Position numbers and translations under genes: made by a program. Of a DNA stretch of 64,000 bases, positions 8,518-16,754 are shown piece by piece (position 1 is the first letter of the stretch; the number at the start of each line of letters is the position of its first letter). The notes under the pieces are model-generated. The model worked only from the letters and a program-made list of their open reading frames with translations, ran no database searches and was not told the DNA's origin. Source of the DNA: Brevibacillus panacihumi W25 (GTDB lineage Bacteria; Bacillota; Bacilli; Brevibacillales; Brevibacillaceae); NCBI RefSeq assembly GCF_000503775.1, contig NZ_KI629782.1:1662045-1726044 (forward strand), read 5' to 3'.

Positions 8518-9135
8518 ATGAAAGAGTTTTTTGAAGTAACCGACCCAGAAGCGCTAAAATCCCTTGCCATACCGGAACGCGTAAAGATTTTGGAACTCTT
8601 CGAAGATCTAGAGCCACGTACTGCCAAACAAATCGCCACAGAATTGGGCGAAAACGCAGCCCGTCTTCACTACCATGTGAAAGAACTGGTACGAGTCGGA
8701 TTGTTGGAACAGGTAGATACGCGTGTAAAAGGCTCTATCGTGGAAAAATATTACGAACCTGTAGCCAAGGTGATTCAAGTAAAGCTTCAGCTTATGATCG
8801 AGGAAAACGCGCAACAGCTAAGCGACATTATGTTTACCCCTTTCCGCACGACGGAGAAGGATTTGTTGCGTACGTTGAATCGTCTGGTAGCGAGCGATCA
8901 CGATGTTCGCAAGGAGTACAAAAACACGTTTGCATTCAATTTGGCTGAGTTTTACTTGAGTCAAGAGGAACGCAACCAAATGGTCGAAGAGATCAGCGCA
9001 CTGATCCAGAAGTACAAGGCATACAAGAACGAACCCGGCAGAAGAAAGCTGAAGTACTTTAACATCCTCTTCCCTCTCACGCCTGCCGATCCTGCCGATG
9101 ACCAGGATGACAACTTTGAGGATACGCAAGAGTAA
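8518..9135 (+). CDS. ArsR-like winged-helix transcriptional regulator
   Basis: About 205 residues. An N-terminal winged helix runs from AIPERVKILELF through TAKQIATELGE to RLHYHVKELVRVGLL. An effector or dimer domain and a very acidic tail (DDQDDNFED) follow. It lacks the Cys/His metal-site motif of SmtB/CzrA proteins, so it is more like the HTH_20 group. Start is uncertain: ATG 8518 has a weak GGTGA 8 bases upstream, ATG 8503 has none. It lies just upstream of, and on the same strand as, the metal exporter, but a terminator separates them. Confidence 0.75.
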   Translation: MKEFFEVTDPEALKSLAIPERVKILELFEDLEPRTAKQIATELGENAARLHYHVKELVRVGLLEQVDTRVKGSIVEKYYEPVAKVIQVKLQLMIEENAQQLSDIMFTPFRTTEKDLLRTLNRLVASDHDVRKEYKNTFAFNLAEFYLSQEERNQMVEEISALIQKYKAYKNEPGRRKLKYFNILFPLTPADPADDQDDNFEDTQE

Positions 9136-9151
9136 AAGCGAGTTCAACACG

Positions 9152-9184
9152 AAAACCATCTAGCGAGGTGGTTTTCTTTTTTTT
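9152..9184 (+). terminator. Terminator of the HTH regulator gene
   Basis: AAAACCATCT pairs with AGGTGGTTTT around an AGCG loop (one G-T pair), followed by a run of eight T. Confidence 0.9.
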
Positions 9185-9196
9185 GATTTCGCCATT

Positions 9197-9246
9197 AACA
9201 AACATTCAAATAATTACTTGAATGTTTGTTTGTAACCTCATATAAT
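9197..9246 (+). promoter_or_regulatory. Metal-sensor-type operator overlapping the CDF exporter promoter
   Basis: A perfect 13-bp inverted repeat, AACAAACATTCAA (9197-9209) and TTGAATGTTTGTT (9218-9230), has an 8-base spacer. The first six bases of its right arm (TTGAAT, 9218-9223) form a -35 that is exactly 17 bases from TATAAT (9241-9246). The core resembles ArsR/SmtB-family operators such as that of CadC. A repressor here would block polymerase directly. Confidence 0.75.
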
Positions 9247-9292
9247 GATGGTACAGAAAACAAATGTTGCCAATTTTGAAGGAGGTCTTGCT

Positions 9293-10279
9293 ATGGGGCT
9301 CCATCACGGACATTCCCATGATCACGGACATAAACACGGGAAGGGTGCGAATAAAAAAGCGCTGCTGACTTCCCTGATCATTACTACCACTTTTCTCATC
9401 ATTGAAGTCATCGGTGGCTTTCTCACCAACAGTCTTGCCCTTTTGTCGGACGCGGGACACATGCTAAGCGATTCTTCTGCTCTTTTTCTCAGCCTGATCG
9501 CCATGTACTTCGCTGCCCGGCCTCCGTCTGCTGCACGAACGTATGGCTTATTCCGCTTTGAAATTCTCGCTGCTCTGATCAATGGCGTAACCCTTGTCCT
9601 GATTTCTGTCTACATTTTTTGGGAGGCTATTGAACGCCTGGCCGCTCCCCCTGAGGTTTCCAGCCTTTCCATGATGGGAATCGCCTTCATCGGGCTGTTG
9701 GCCAATATCGCCTCCGCTTTTGTCCTGATGCGTGGTGATTACAAAAACAACCTCAACATGAGGAGCGCCTTTCTCCATGTCCTCGGTGACATGCTCGGCT
9801 CTTTCGGTGCGATTGTGGCCGGACTCTTGATGTGGATGTTTGGCTGGTATATTGCCGATCCGATCATCAGCATCGTGGTAGGTGTCCTGATCATCATCAG
9901 CGCGTGGCGAGTAACCAAAGATTCTATCCATGTCCTGATGGAAGGGACGCCATCCTCCATCAATGTGCAAGAGGTGGAGGCATCGTTAAGAAGAATCGCG
10001 GGAGTGACTGACGTGCACGACCTGCATATCTGGACCGTTACCTCGGGCTTCGATGCTCTGACCGTCCATCTGCAGGTGGAAGACCAGCTGCCGAGCTATC
10101 CGGTGCTGCAAGAGGCGCTACACCTTTTGCGAGATCAGTACGGAATTACTCATGCTACGGTTCAGATCGAGAACGCTGCGGTTCGTCACGACGAATTGCT
10201 CTGCCAGGTAGGACCGGGGCATGACCATCACGAAAAGCATCATGACCATGACCATAACCATGCGCATGCACATGAGTAG
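9293..10279 (+). CDS. czcD: CDF-family metal cation/proton antiporter (CzcD-like)
   Basis: A 328-residue protein with six membrane segments and a C-terminal cytoplasmic ferredoxin-like domain. His-rich ends (HHGHSHDHGHKHG at the start; a tail of alternating His and Asp) and the DAGHMLSDSSALFLSL segment carrying the transport-site HxxxD are typical of CzcD/ZitB zinc exporters. It expels Zn, Co or Cd in exchange for protons. The ATG at 9293 follows AAGGAGG at 7 bases; the frame extends upstream to 9245 without a site. The operator described just upstream suggests metal induction. Confidence 0.92.
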   Translation: MGLHHGHSHDHGHKHGKGANKKALLTSLIITTTFLIIEVIGGFLTNSLALLSDAGHMLSDSSALFLSLIAMYFAARPPSAARTYGLFRFEILAALINGVTLVLISVYIFWEAIERLAAPPEVSSLSMMGIAFIGLLANIASAFVLMRGDYKNNLNMRSAFLHVLGDMLGSFGAIVAGLLMWMFGWYIADPIISIVVGVLIIISAWRVTKDSIHVLMEGTPSSINVQEVEASLRRIAGVTDVHDLHIWTVTSGFDALTVHLQVEDQLPSYPVLQEALHLLRDQYGITHATVQIENAAVRHDELLCQVGPGHDHHEKHHDHDHNHAHAHE

Positions 10280-10308
10280 AAACGAATCCATTATTTTTTT
10301 CTGCAGAA

Positions 10309-10334
10309 TGTAAGGTTTTGCCGATTGCTGTATC
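10309..10334 (+). promoter_or_regulatory. Possible ECF-type promoter of the sigma factor operon
   Basis: TGTAAG (10309-10314) and TGTATC (10329-10334) resemble ECF -35 (TGTAAC) and -10 (CGTATC) boxes. This would fit autoregulation by the sigma factor encoded next. The match is weak. Confidence 0.3.
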
Positions 10335-10360
10335 TAAAGGGGGGAAGGGAGGAACGAAGG

Positions 10361-10933
10361 TTGGAAGAAAAATCGATGTATTCGCCTGTCACCCTACTGG
10401 CGCAAACCGACTCCTACGCCTTTGAGGAATTGATGAATACTCATCTGTCCGGCGTATACCGGCTTTGCTGTTGGCTGGTTAAAGACCCGGTAGCTGCCGA
10501 AGACCTGACACAGGAAGTTTTTTTGCAGGCCTACAGACATCTCGGCTCGTTTCGGGGAGAAAGCCAGCTGGGCACATGGCTGTACCGGATCGCAGTCAAT
10601 GAATCAAAACGCTACCTGCGCTCCTGGTCGGTACGGAAGCTTCTCTACTTTTCCCCCTCCCATACAACGTTTGAGACAGCAAGCGGCCCAGCCTTGTCGG
10701 ATGAAGAGAATGGTTCTGCCTTGAAGCAATTGGAGAGGCTCGTTCACTCCCTCCCCTTTCGGCATAAGCAGATTATCGTCTTGTACTACTATGAAGAACT
10801 GTCTGCCGAACGGATAGCCGAAATCCTGGACATGAAGGTCGGGGCGGTGTACACCCGCCTGCATCGGGCCAGGGAAGCGCTGAAAAAAAAGGCTCTGGAG
10901 GAGGGAACGGAATGGATCTGGACCAACGACTAA
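10361..10933 (+). CDS. ECF RNA polymerase sigma factor
   Basis: A 190-residue sigma-70 family protein with only regions 2 and 4. Region 2 shows DPVAAEDLTQEVFLQAYRHL and GTWLYRIAVNESKRYLR; region 4 shows LSAERIAEILDMKVGAVYTRLHRARE. I place the start at the TTG at 10361 because GGGAGG sits exactly 8 bases upstream; the nearest ATG (10376) is 23 bases from that site. ECF sigmas usually answer envelope stress and are held by an anti-sigma encoded next door. The next gene overlaps by 22 bases. Confidence 0.9.
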   Translation: MEEKSMYSPVTLLAQTDSYAFEELMNTHLSGVYRLCCWLVKDPVAAEDLTQEVFLQAYRHLGSFRGESQLGTWLYRIAVNESKRYLRSWSVRKLLYFSPSHTTFETASGPALSDEENGSALKQLERLVHSLPFRHKQIIVLYYYEELSAERIAEILDMKVGAVYTRLHRAREALKKKALEEGTEWIWTND

Positions 10934-11979
10934 TCGAACTTGGCAGGACAAAACGCGAGGAAATCCTGACTGAGCAACAACAGATGGAGCGCTTGAAACG
11001 GGTGATTCGGCAAAACATTCAACGTCCTTCAACACACAGGCGCTGGATGCCAGTCCCAATCGCACTCAGTCTGCTGCTCATCTGCATCGGCCTATGGGTG
11101 TATCCTCCCTGGGACCACTTGGAACAGAGTCGAATGCCTTCATCCCTGCCCAACGTGCCACCGGATACGCAGGCACCCCCAGCTTCGGAATCACCAAAGA
11201 AGGAGAGTGAAAAGCCCCTTGTGCTGGAGGATCAGCTCGCCTTTGCGGCTGATTTTGTAAACTGGATGCAAAGGTACACGGACTACGAGATCAAGCAGGT
11301 GACGGCCTCCCCTTTTGCAGATGTTTTCGAGGCAACGGATCAGGCTGTTATGCTGGAGACGAATAAAGGAAAGCTGCATGTCGTCTTTTTCCCCAATCCG
11401 GGAGAGGCGGAGAAGGTGGAAATTGACGAGGATTTTACGGTGCGCGGACAAATTACGTTTACGTTTACCGGTGCCAAGCTGAAGGAAGGTGTGACTACTC
11501 TTCACGCGACCGGTCCTACCTATCAATACAGCTACGACAATCTGTTGTTTCTGTCGTCCAATAGCGAATTCGTGCTGACCTTTCGTAATGCTTTCAAGGA
11601 TTTTGACATCTATAAAATCATCTTCGCAAACTTTGGACTTAACTTTGACGAGTATACCTATCTGAATGAGTCCAAAAAGGAAAAAATCAACGTCTCATTC
11701 GAAGACATCGATCAGAATCCGGCACTCGCGATTCATAAGCTGAGCTCCTTCTGGTGGGCAAGACCAGGATACAAAGAAATGCCATACGTACCGAAAGTGG
11801 GAGATCGTATCCCCGGAGTATTTGTGAAAAACGGAACCTATGACGAGGCAATTAGCATCCATATGACTTCAGACGGTATACATCATCTCGTCCGATTAAA
11901 ATGGGACAATGAACGCAAGATATGGGCACCCGTCGAGCACAAGCAAAAGCCTGGGAAATCCAAACAGAGATCCTCGTAA
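10912..11979 (+). CDS. Membrane-anchored protein, possible anti-sigma or sigma-regulon partner
   Basis: A 355-residue protein: about 45 cytoplasmic residues rich in charged helix, one membrane segment (about 46-66), a Pro/Ser-rich linker, then an extracellular domain of about 260 residues that I do not recognise. The topology and the 22-base overlap with the ECF sigma gene are those of an anti-sigma factor. However, no ZAS-type HxxxCxxC zinc motif is seen, and the N-terminal helix (RTKREEILTEQQQMERLKR) is the only candidate sigma-binding part. It could instead be an envelope protein of the regulon. It ends at a clear terminator. Confidence 0.7.
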   Translation: MDLDQRLIELGRTKREEILTEQQQMERLKRVIRQNIQRPSTHRRWMPVPIALSLLLICIGLWVYPPWDHLEQSRMPSSLPNVPPDTQAPPASESPKKESEKPLVLEDQLAFAADFVNWMQRYTDYEIKQVTASPFADVFEATDQAVMLETNKGKLHVVFFPNPGEAEKVEIDEDFTVRGQITFTFTGAKLKEGVTTLHATGPTYQYSYDNLLFLSSNSEFVLTFRNAFKDFDIYKIIFANFGLNFDEYTYLNESKKEKINVSFEDIDQNPALAIHKLSSFWWARPGYKEMPYVPKVGDRIPGVFVKNGTYDEAISIHMTSDGIHHLVRLKWDNERKIWAPVEHKQKPGKSKQRSS

Positions 11980-11987
11980 CAGCAAAA

Positions 11988-12025
11988 GGCCACCTGATCG
12001 CATCTGAACAGGTGGTCTCTCTTTT
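11988..12025. terminator. Terminator between the sigma operon and proS
   Basis: GGCCACCTG (11988-11996) pairs with CAGGTGGTC (12009-12017) through a 12-base loop and is followed by a T-rich tract. It is shared by two convergent units. Confidence 0.8.
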
Positions 12026-12037
12026 AGTGTTACGGCA

Positions 12038-13504
12038 TCAATAAGCCCTTGCAAACCAGACGGTATGCTTCGCCTCTGCCCCGCAGGTGATGCAGGTCTT
12101 TTTCTCCACAGGCGGGTCAAACGGAATATTGCGAGATGTGAATTTGGTCTCTTCCTTGACCTTCGCCTCGCACTCATCCTCACCGCACCAGCCAGCAAGA
12201 ACCCAGCCACTCGGCTTTTTGTCGCTCTCGCATGCAGCGATATGGGCATGCAGCTGCTCCAGCGTGTCGATCTCCAGATGGGAATGCTCATCGCGGAAGG
12301 CGACAGCCTTGTCATACATATTTTGTTGGATCTCCTCCAACAGCTTGGTGACGGCTTCGGCCGCACCCGCGATCGGCACGGTCACCTTTTCGCCCGTATC
12401 GCGCCGCGCCAGAATCACCTGTCCGTTCTCCACATCGCGCGGACCGATCTCCAGGCGAATCGGCACGCCGCGCATCTCCCACTCATTGAACTTCCAGCCC
12501 GGCGTCTCTTCGCGCAGGTCGGCACGCACGCGGACTCCTGCCGCTTTCAAGGCGTCAAACAAAGGATCAAAAGCCGTCATGACCTGTTCGCGCAGCTTCA
12601 TCGGACCGACAGGAATCATGACTACCTGTGTAGGAGCCATGCGCGGCGGGAAGGCAAGCCCTCTGTCATCTCCATGCACCATGATCATCGCTCCGATCAG
12701 ACGGGTAGAGGAGCCCCAAGACGTGGTGTGAACGTATTTGAACTGGTTGTCGCGATCGAGGAATTTAATCTCGAAGCCGCGCGCGAAGTTTTCGCCCAGG
12801 TAGTGGGAAGTGCCCGCCTGCACCGCCTTGCCGTCCTTCATCATCGCCTCGATGGAATACGTATCGATCGCGCCGGCAAACCGCTCGCTTGGCGTCTTCT
12901 GCCCCTTCCAGACCGGGATCGCCAGCTCCTGCTCCACGACTTCACGGTAAATCTCCAGCATCTGCATGGTTTCTTCCCGCGCCTCCTCCTCGGTGGCGTG
13001 TGCGGTATGTCCCTCCTGCCAGAGGAATTCGGAGGTACGCAGGAACGGCATCGTCCGCTTCTCCCAGCGGAACACGTTGGCCCACTGGTTGATCAGCACA
13101 GGCAGATCGCGGTAGCTTTGAATCCACTGGCTGTACATATGTCCGATAATGGTCTCCGAGGTCGGACGCAAGGCCAGCTTTTCCTCCAGCGGCTCTCCTC
13201 CGGCCTCTGTCACCCAAGGAAGCTCGGGATTGAAGCCCTCGATATGCTCCTTCTCCTTCTGGAAAAAGGACTCGGGGATCAGCATCGGAAAATAGGCATT
13301 GCGATGTCCCGTCTCCTTGAATCGCTTGTCCATTGCCGCCTGGATGCGCTCCCATAGCTCAAACCCGTCCGGCTTGAACACGATACATCCGCGCACCGGG
13401 GTGTAGTCCATCAGCTCGGCTTTTTTGATCGCGTCAATATACCAGCGGGAAAAATCCTCGGACTGCGGGGTGATTTCTTTCACAAACGCTTTGTCCTGCT
13501 TCAT
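12038..13504 (-). CDS. proS: Prolyl-tRNA synthetase, class 3 (archaeal/eukaryotic type)
   Basis: A 488-residue class II synthetase. It has motif 2 FRWEKRTMPFLRTSEFLWQEG, motif 3 with GDDRGLAFPPRMAP, an anticodon-binding domain and a C-terminal zinc-like domain (GWCGEDECEAK and CITCGAE). It ends in WFARAY, the C-terminal Tyr typical of this short ProS class without an editing insert. It charges tRNA-Pro with proline. Expression is controlled by the T-box leader immediately upstream. It lies downstream of a catabolic operon on the same strand but has its own promoter. Confidence 0.95.
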   Translation of the reverse strand: MKQDKAFVKEITPQSEDFSRWYIDAIKKAELMDYTPVRGCIVFKPDGFELWERIQAAMDKRFKETGHRNAYFPMLIPESFFQKEKEHIEGFNPELPWVTEAGGEPLEEKLALRPTSETIIGHMYSQWIQSYRDLPVLINQWANVFRWEKRTMPFLRTSEFLWQEGHTAHATEEEAREETMQMLEIYREVVEQELAIPVWKGQKTPSERFAGAIDTYSIEAMMKDGKAVQAGTSHYLGENFARGFEIKFLDRDNQFKYVHTTSWGSSTRLIGAMIMVHGDDRGLAFPPRMAPTQVVMIPVGPMKLREQVMTAFDPLFDALKAAGVRVRADLREETPGWKFNEWEMRGVPIRLEIGPRDVENGQVILARRDTGEKVTVPIAGAAEAVTKLLEEIQQNMYDKAVAFRDEHSHLEIDTLEQLHAHIAACESDKKPSGWVLAGWCGEDECEAKVKEETKFTSRNIPFDPPVEKKTCITCGAEAKHTVWFARAY

Positions 13505-13524
13505 GTGACCTCACTCCTTTTTTC

Positions 13525-13788
13525 AAAATAAAAAACCCCCATCCCACATAGGGACGGAGGATCAACTTCCGCGGTACCACCCTGATTAACAGCAGACACA
13601 GGCTGCCGTTCACTCAACAAACCCGATAACGGCGGGGAACCGGCACAGTTCATCACCAGCGGCTTCAGGATGGGGTGCAGCTATGCCTATGTATCAGCCT
13701 TGCAGACGAGGGCCGACTCTCTGGGACCAGGCAAAAAACTGCGAGTCCTTTCATTGCCTTTTAAGCTTTAAACGGTGTATTTAAGAAA
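13525..13788 (-). promoter_or_regulatory. T-box leader of proS
   Basis: On the minus strand the leader contains the T-box antiterminator core GGTGGTACCGCGG (plus 13569-13581). Before it is a long stem I region with an AGAGAGT element, and after it a GC-rich terminator (plus 13530-13560, GTCCC with GGGAT plus T run). A CCT triplet at plus 13667-13669 sits where the specifier loop is expected and would match tRNA-Pro, but I could not fold the RNA to prove it. Uncharged tRNA-Pro should allow read-through into proS. Confidence 0.92.
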
Positions 13789-13790
13789 GT

Positions 13791-13819
13791 ATATTAGCAA
13801 GCCAGTGCCATATTGTCAA
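13791..13819 (-). promoter_or_regulatory. proS promoter
   Basis: TTGACA (plus 13814-13819) and TAATAT (plus 13791-13796) are 17 bases apart on the minus strand. The -35 overlaps the last codons of the preceding esterase gene. Confidence 0.8.
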
Positions 13820-14790
13820 TTCGTGGTATTTGGGGCCAAATGCTCGCGCAGACATTTCAGCTTTTCCATATGAAAAGCCGACATCGGTTCATGGCCGAAG
13901 TAGCGGTAGACGCGGATTTGCTTATCGCTGGCTTGCAAATGATTGTATGCCGCAAACACCGTCGACGGAGGCGTGATCTCATCGATCAAGCCAATCGAGA
14001 CCAGCACGGGGCATGTGACCCAAGGTGCCAGGTTCATTACGTCATAATAGGAGAGCGTCTCCATCGCTTTTTCCTCGATTTCGGGCGCGCTGTTGCGGCG
14101 AAAATACTCATTGATCTCCAGATATGGCCCGGCTAGCGCTGTGTCGATCGCCCGCCGGAAATGGCTTAAATACGGGTATTCCGCAACCACGACGCGCGGG
14201 ATGGCAGACAAGGCAGCAGCGACTAGGCTCAAGGCCCCTCCCTGACTTCCTCCTGTCACCCCGATGCGGGAAGTGTCCACTTCCTCACGTTCCGCCAGCA
14301 CCTCAAGCGCACGTACGGCATCCATGTATACCCCGCGGTAATAATACGTCTCCTTGGAAAGAATGCCTTTGGTCATCCAGCCAACCGCGTTTCCGTGAGG
14401 CGCGACACTATTGTCCTCGCTCAACTGCTGACCGCGCACCAGCATCCCGAATGCGGCATAGCCGTGCAATGCCCAGTTGACCACATCATGGATCTGCCCG
14501 TCATGGCTCCAGTTGTAGCCGTGGTACAGGACCAGTCCCGGATGCTGTCCCGCCCGGTCAGGGACCGCGTAGTACCCGCAAATTCGCGCATCCCCAAATC
14601 CAGCAAAGCTTAGTTCATAGAGCCGTACGCCATCGACCGGATATTCGATGGCGGTAAGCTGTGGTTCGCTCGGCACCTGCGCCAGCAGCTGCTTGCTTTC
14701 CTCCCAAAAGTCTGAGAAGTCGTCGCGTAGAGTCAGGGCTGGTTTGTATTCCCGCAATTGCTCCAAAGGCAGATCATACGGCTGTCCCAT
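13816..14790 (-). CDS. CE7-type acetylxylan esterase / cephalosporin-C deacetylase
   Basis: A 324-residue alpha/beta hydrolase with the nucleophile elbow GVTGGSQGGALS, the acid in GLIDEITPPSTVF and the His in YFGHEPMS, the arrangement of AXE1/Cah enzymes. These remove acetyl groups from short xylo-oligosaccharides, other acetylated sugars or cephalosporin C. It is the last gene of a 13-gene catabolic operon, which suggests deacetylation of the imported substrate. The proS promoter starts inside its 3' end. Confidence 0.88.
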   Translation of the reverse strand: MGQPYDLPLEQLREYKPALTLRDDFSDFWEESKQLLAQVPSEPQLTAIEYPVDGVRLYELSFAGFGDARICGYYAVPDRAGQHPGLVLYHGYNWSHDGQIHDVVNWALHGYAAFGMLVRGQQLSEDNSVAPHGNAVGWMTKGILSKETYYYRGVYMDAVRALEVLAEREEVDTSRIGVTGGSQGGALSLVAAALSAIPRVVVAEYPYLSHFRRAIDTALAGPYLEINEYFRRNSAPEIEEKAMETLSYYDVMNLAPWVTCPVLVSIGLIDEITPPSTVFAAYNHLQASDKQIRVYRYFGHEPMSAFHMEKLKCLREHLAPNTTN

Positions 14791-14818
14791 CCTTTTTCCC
14801 CCTATCAGTCAGCAGCGA

Positions 14819-15550
14819 TCAGTACATGATCATGCCGCCTGTCACATTTATCGCCTGTCCGGTCATATAGCGAGCAGCAGGCGAGCTCAGGAAATAAAAC
14901 ACATCCGCCACTTCCTCAGGCGAACCGAGACGACCCAGAGGCGATTTTTCCCGCCAGGCCTCCAGTACCTCTGCGGAAAGCGTCTTCGCCATATCGGTCA
15001 TGATGATTCCCGGACATACGCTGTTGACGTGGATATTATGTGGACCGAGCGCCATCGCCATCGTTTTGGTCAATTCGATGACGGCCGCCTTGCTCGCGCA
15101 GTAGGCAGACTCGTCCGCTCCTCCCCATTTGCCGCCCATCGAGGCCATATTCAAGATACAGCCGCGCTCCCTGGCGATCATGCGCCGGACGACCGGCTGC
15201 GACACCAAGTAAATGGATTTGACATTCACATTGAAAATCAAATCAAAATCTTCTTCCGTCGTCTCCAAAAACTCTTTTCTCCGCTGTACCCCGGCATTGT
15301 TCACCAGCACGTCCACGAAGCCGTATTCCGCAAAAACGCTTTCCATCATCGCGTCTACCGCAGCTTTGTTCGTCACGTCGCAGGCAAAATAGCTTCCGTC
15401 CGAGGTCACTTCTGCCGCTTCCGGGCTAGGCTCATTCGCCACATCCAGGATGACGATGCGATCCCCTGCCTGGCGAAATCTGCGGGCTATCGCCAAACCA
15501 ATCCCTCTATTGGCTCCAGTAATCAAAACAACGCGTGCTTCTTCGGTCAT
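14819..15550 (-). CDS. Short-chain dehydrogenase/reductase
   Basis: A 243-residue classical SDR. It has LITGANRGIGLAIA for the cofactor, DVTNKAAVD for the adenine pocket, VLVNNAGVQ, the catalytic Ser in NMASMGG and YCASKAAV for YxxxK. It ends with the usual GQAINVTGGM. I use the ATG at 15550 (GGGGAGG 11 bases upstream) rather than a GTG four codons earlier that lies within the ribosome site. It probably oxidises or reduces a sugar-like hydroxyl in the operon pathway; the substrate is unknown. Confidence 0.88.
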   Translation of the reverse strand: MTEEARVVLITGANRGIGLAIARRFRQAGDRIVILDVANEPSPEAAEVTSDGSYFACDVTNKAAVDAMMESVFAEYGFVDVLVNNAGVQRRKEFLETTEEDFDLIFNVNVKSIYLVSQPVVRRMIARERGCILNMASMGGKWGGADESAYCASKAAVIELTKTMAMALGPHNIHVNSVCPGIIMTDMAKTLSAEVLEAWREKSPLGRLGSPEEVADVFYFLSSPAARYMTGQAINVTGGMIMY

Positions 15551-15570
15551 CTCTATGGCCACCTCCCCGT

Positions 15571-16674
15571 TTAGCCCCTCTTCAAATCCACCCCGGTATG
15601 AAAAGCGGGAACCAGCTTTTCCAGCAGCCTGATCAGTTCGGACAAATCGTTAAGATCGACCGCTTCCACAGGCGCATGTGTATACCGTGTAGGGAAGGCC
15701 AAATCGATCATCGGAATCCCGGCGTTCTCCAGCTGGCTGAACGAAGCGTCCGTCAGCCCGCCCATGAAGGTAGAGTATTGGAGGCTGACATCCTCCTCAT
15801 CCGCCACTTTCTTCACAAAGCTGACCAGCTTTGGATTGGGGATCAATCCCCCGAGCGTTCCCCGTCCGTGGAAGCTGTACAGATTCAGGCAAGGCCCTTC
15901 TCCCAAACGGATATCAGCGGTTCCCTTGAGATCTGGCGTATCGGCAGCCACGACCAGATCCAAGGTGATCGAAACATCGGGATTGACCGCCCTCACAGCC
16001 GGGATCACACCGCGCAGATTGAACTCCTCCTGTACGGAAAAGACAATGACCACTTCGCATGGCAGCGTTTTGCCGACAAGCCGGTCGATCAGTTCCAGCA
16101 AAATCAAGCATCCCGCTCTGTTGTCGATGGCATTGCTGAAGGCAAGGGATTGGCGGCGGAAAAATTGCCTGGCGTAGACCACCGGCATTCCGACATGGAC
16201 GCCGGCTTCCAGCGCTTCATGCTTGCTGCGAAAGCCAAAATCGAGATAAGCCTCCTGCACCTGCGGCAGCTTGAACTTCTCCTCCGGCTTGGTCAAATGA
16301 TGCGATTTCGTGCCGATCATGCCCGTGATGCGGCCACTTGGCGTCTCAGCGATCACGGTTTGACCCAGCATGCTTTTTTCCGGAATGCCTCCCAATCGCT
16401 CTACGCGGATAAATCCGTCCTCTTCGATTTTTTTGATGATGAATCCGACCTCATCCATATGGGCGAAAACCATCACCTTGAAGGGGTTCGGCTCATCGAT
16501 TTTATTGACCTGAACAATGACATTGCCGAGATTGTCCACCCTGACCTCATGTATGCCATGCGGCAATTCGCTTTGCACCTTGCGAATCATCGCGTCCTCG
16601 TAACCGGCCGGGGATACGACTTCTGTCAATCCTTGCAGCCGCTGGGCAAAATGCGTCCATTCATCTGCTCTCAT
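15571..16674 (-). CDS. M42 family metallopeptidase (operon copy)
   Basis: About 367 residues with M42 motifs FAHMDEVGFIIKK, NAIDNRAGCL, VFSVQEEFNLRG and TLDLVVAADTPD. These provide the metal ligands and the catalytic Glu. It differs from the M42 gene at 6784-7833 and sits inside the catabolic operon, so its substrate may be a peptide-like or amide-linked part of the imported compound. The start is uncertain: ATG 16674 has a purine-rich GGGAG region 11 bases away, and a GTG lies at 16692. Confidence 0.85.
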   Translation of the reverse strand: MRADEWTHFAQRLQGLTEVVSPAGYEDAMIRKVQSELPHGIHEVRVDNLGNVIVQVNKIDEPNPFKVMVFAHMDEVGFIIKKIEEDGFIRVERLGGIPEKSMLGQTVIAETPSGRITGMIGTKSHHLTKPEEKFKLPQVQEAYLDFGFRSKHEALEAGVHVGMPVVYARQFFRRQSLAFSNAIDNRAGCLILLELIDRLVGKTLPCEVVIVFSVQEEFNLRGVIPAVRAVNPDVSITLDLVVAADTPDLKGTADIRLGEGPCLNLYSFHGRGTLGGLIPNPKLVSFVKKVADEEDVSLQYSTFMGGLTDASFSQLENAGIPMIDLAFPTRYTHAPVEAVDLNDLSELIRLLEKLVPAFHTGVDLKRG

Positions 16675-16754
16675 CTCTCTCACCGCTCCCACACTTAAAA
16701 ATCGAACACAGAGTGAAAACGGCGAAACCTCCGGCTTTCACTCTGCATCGTTGC

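Noticed and set aside
12065..13357. A 430-codon open frame on the plus strand opposite proS
   Set aside because: It is the antisense shadow of a clear synthetase gene with biased codon use; no ribosome site or motif.
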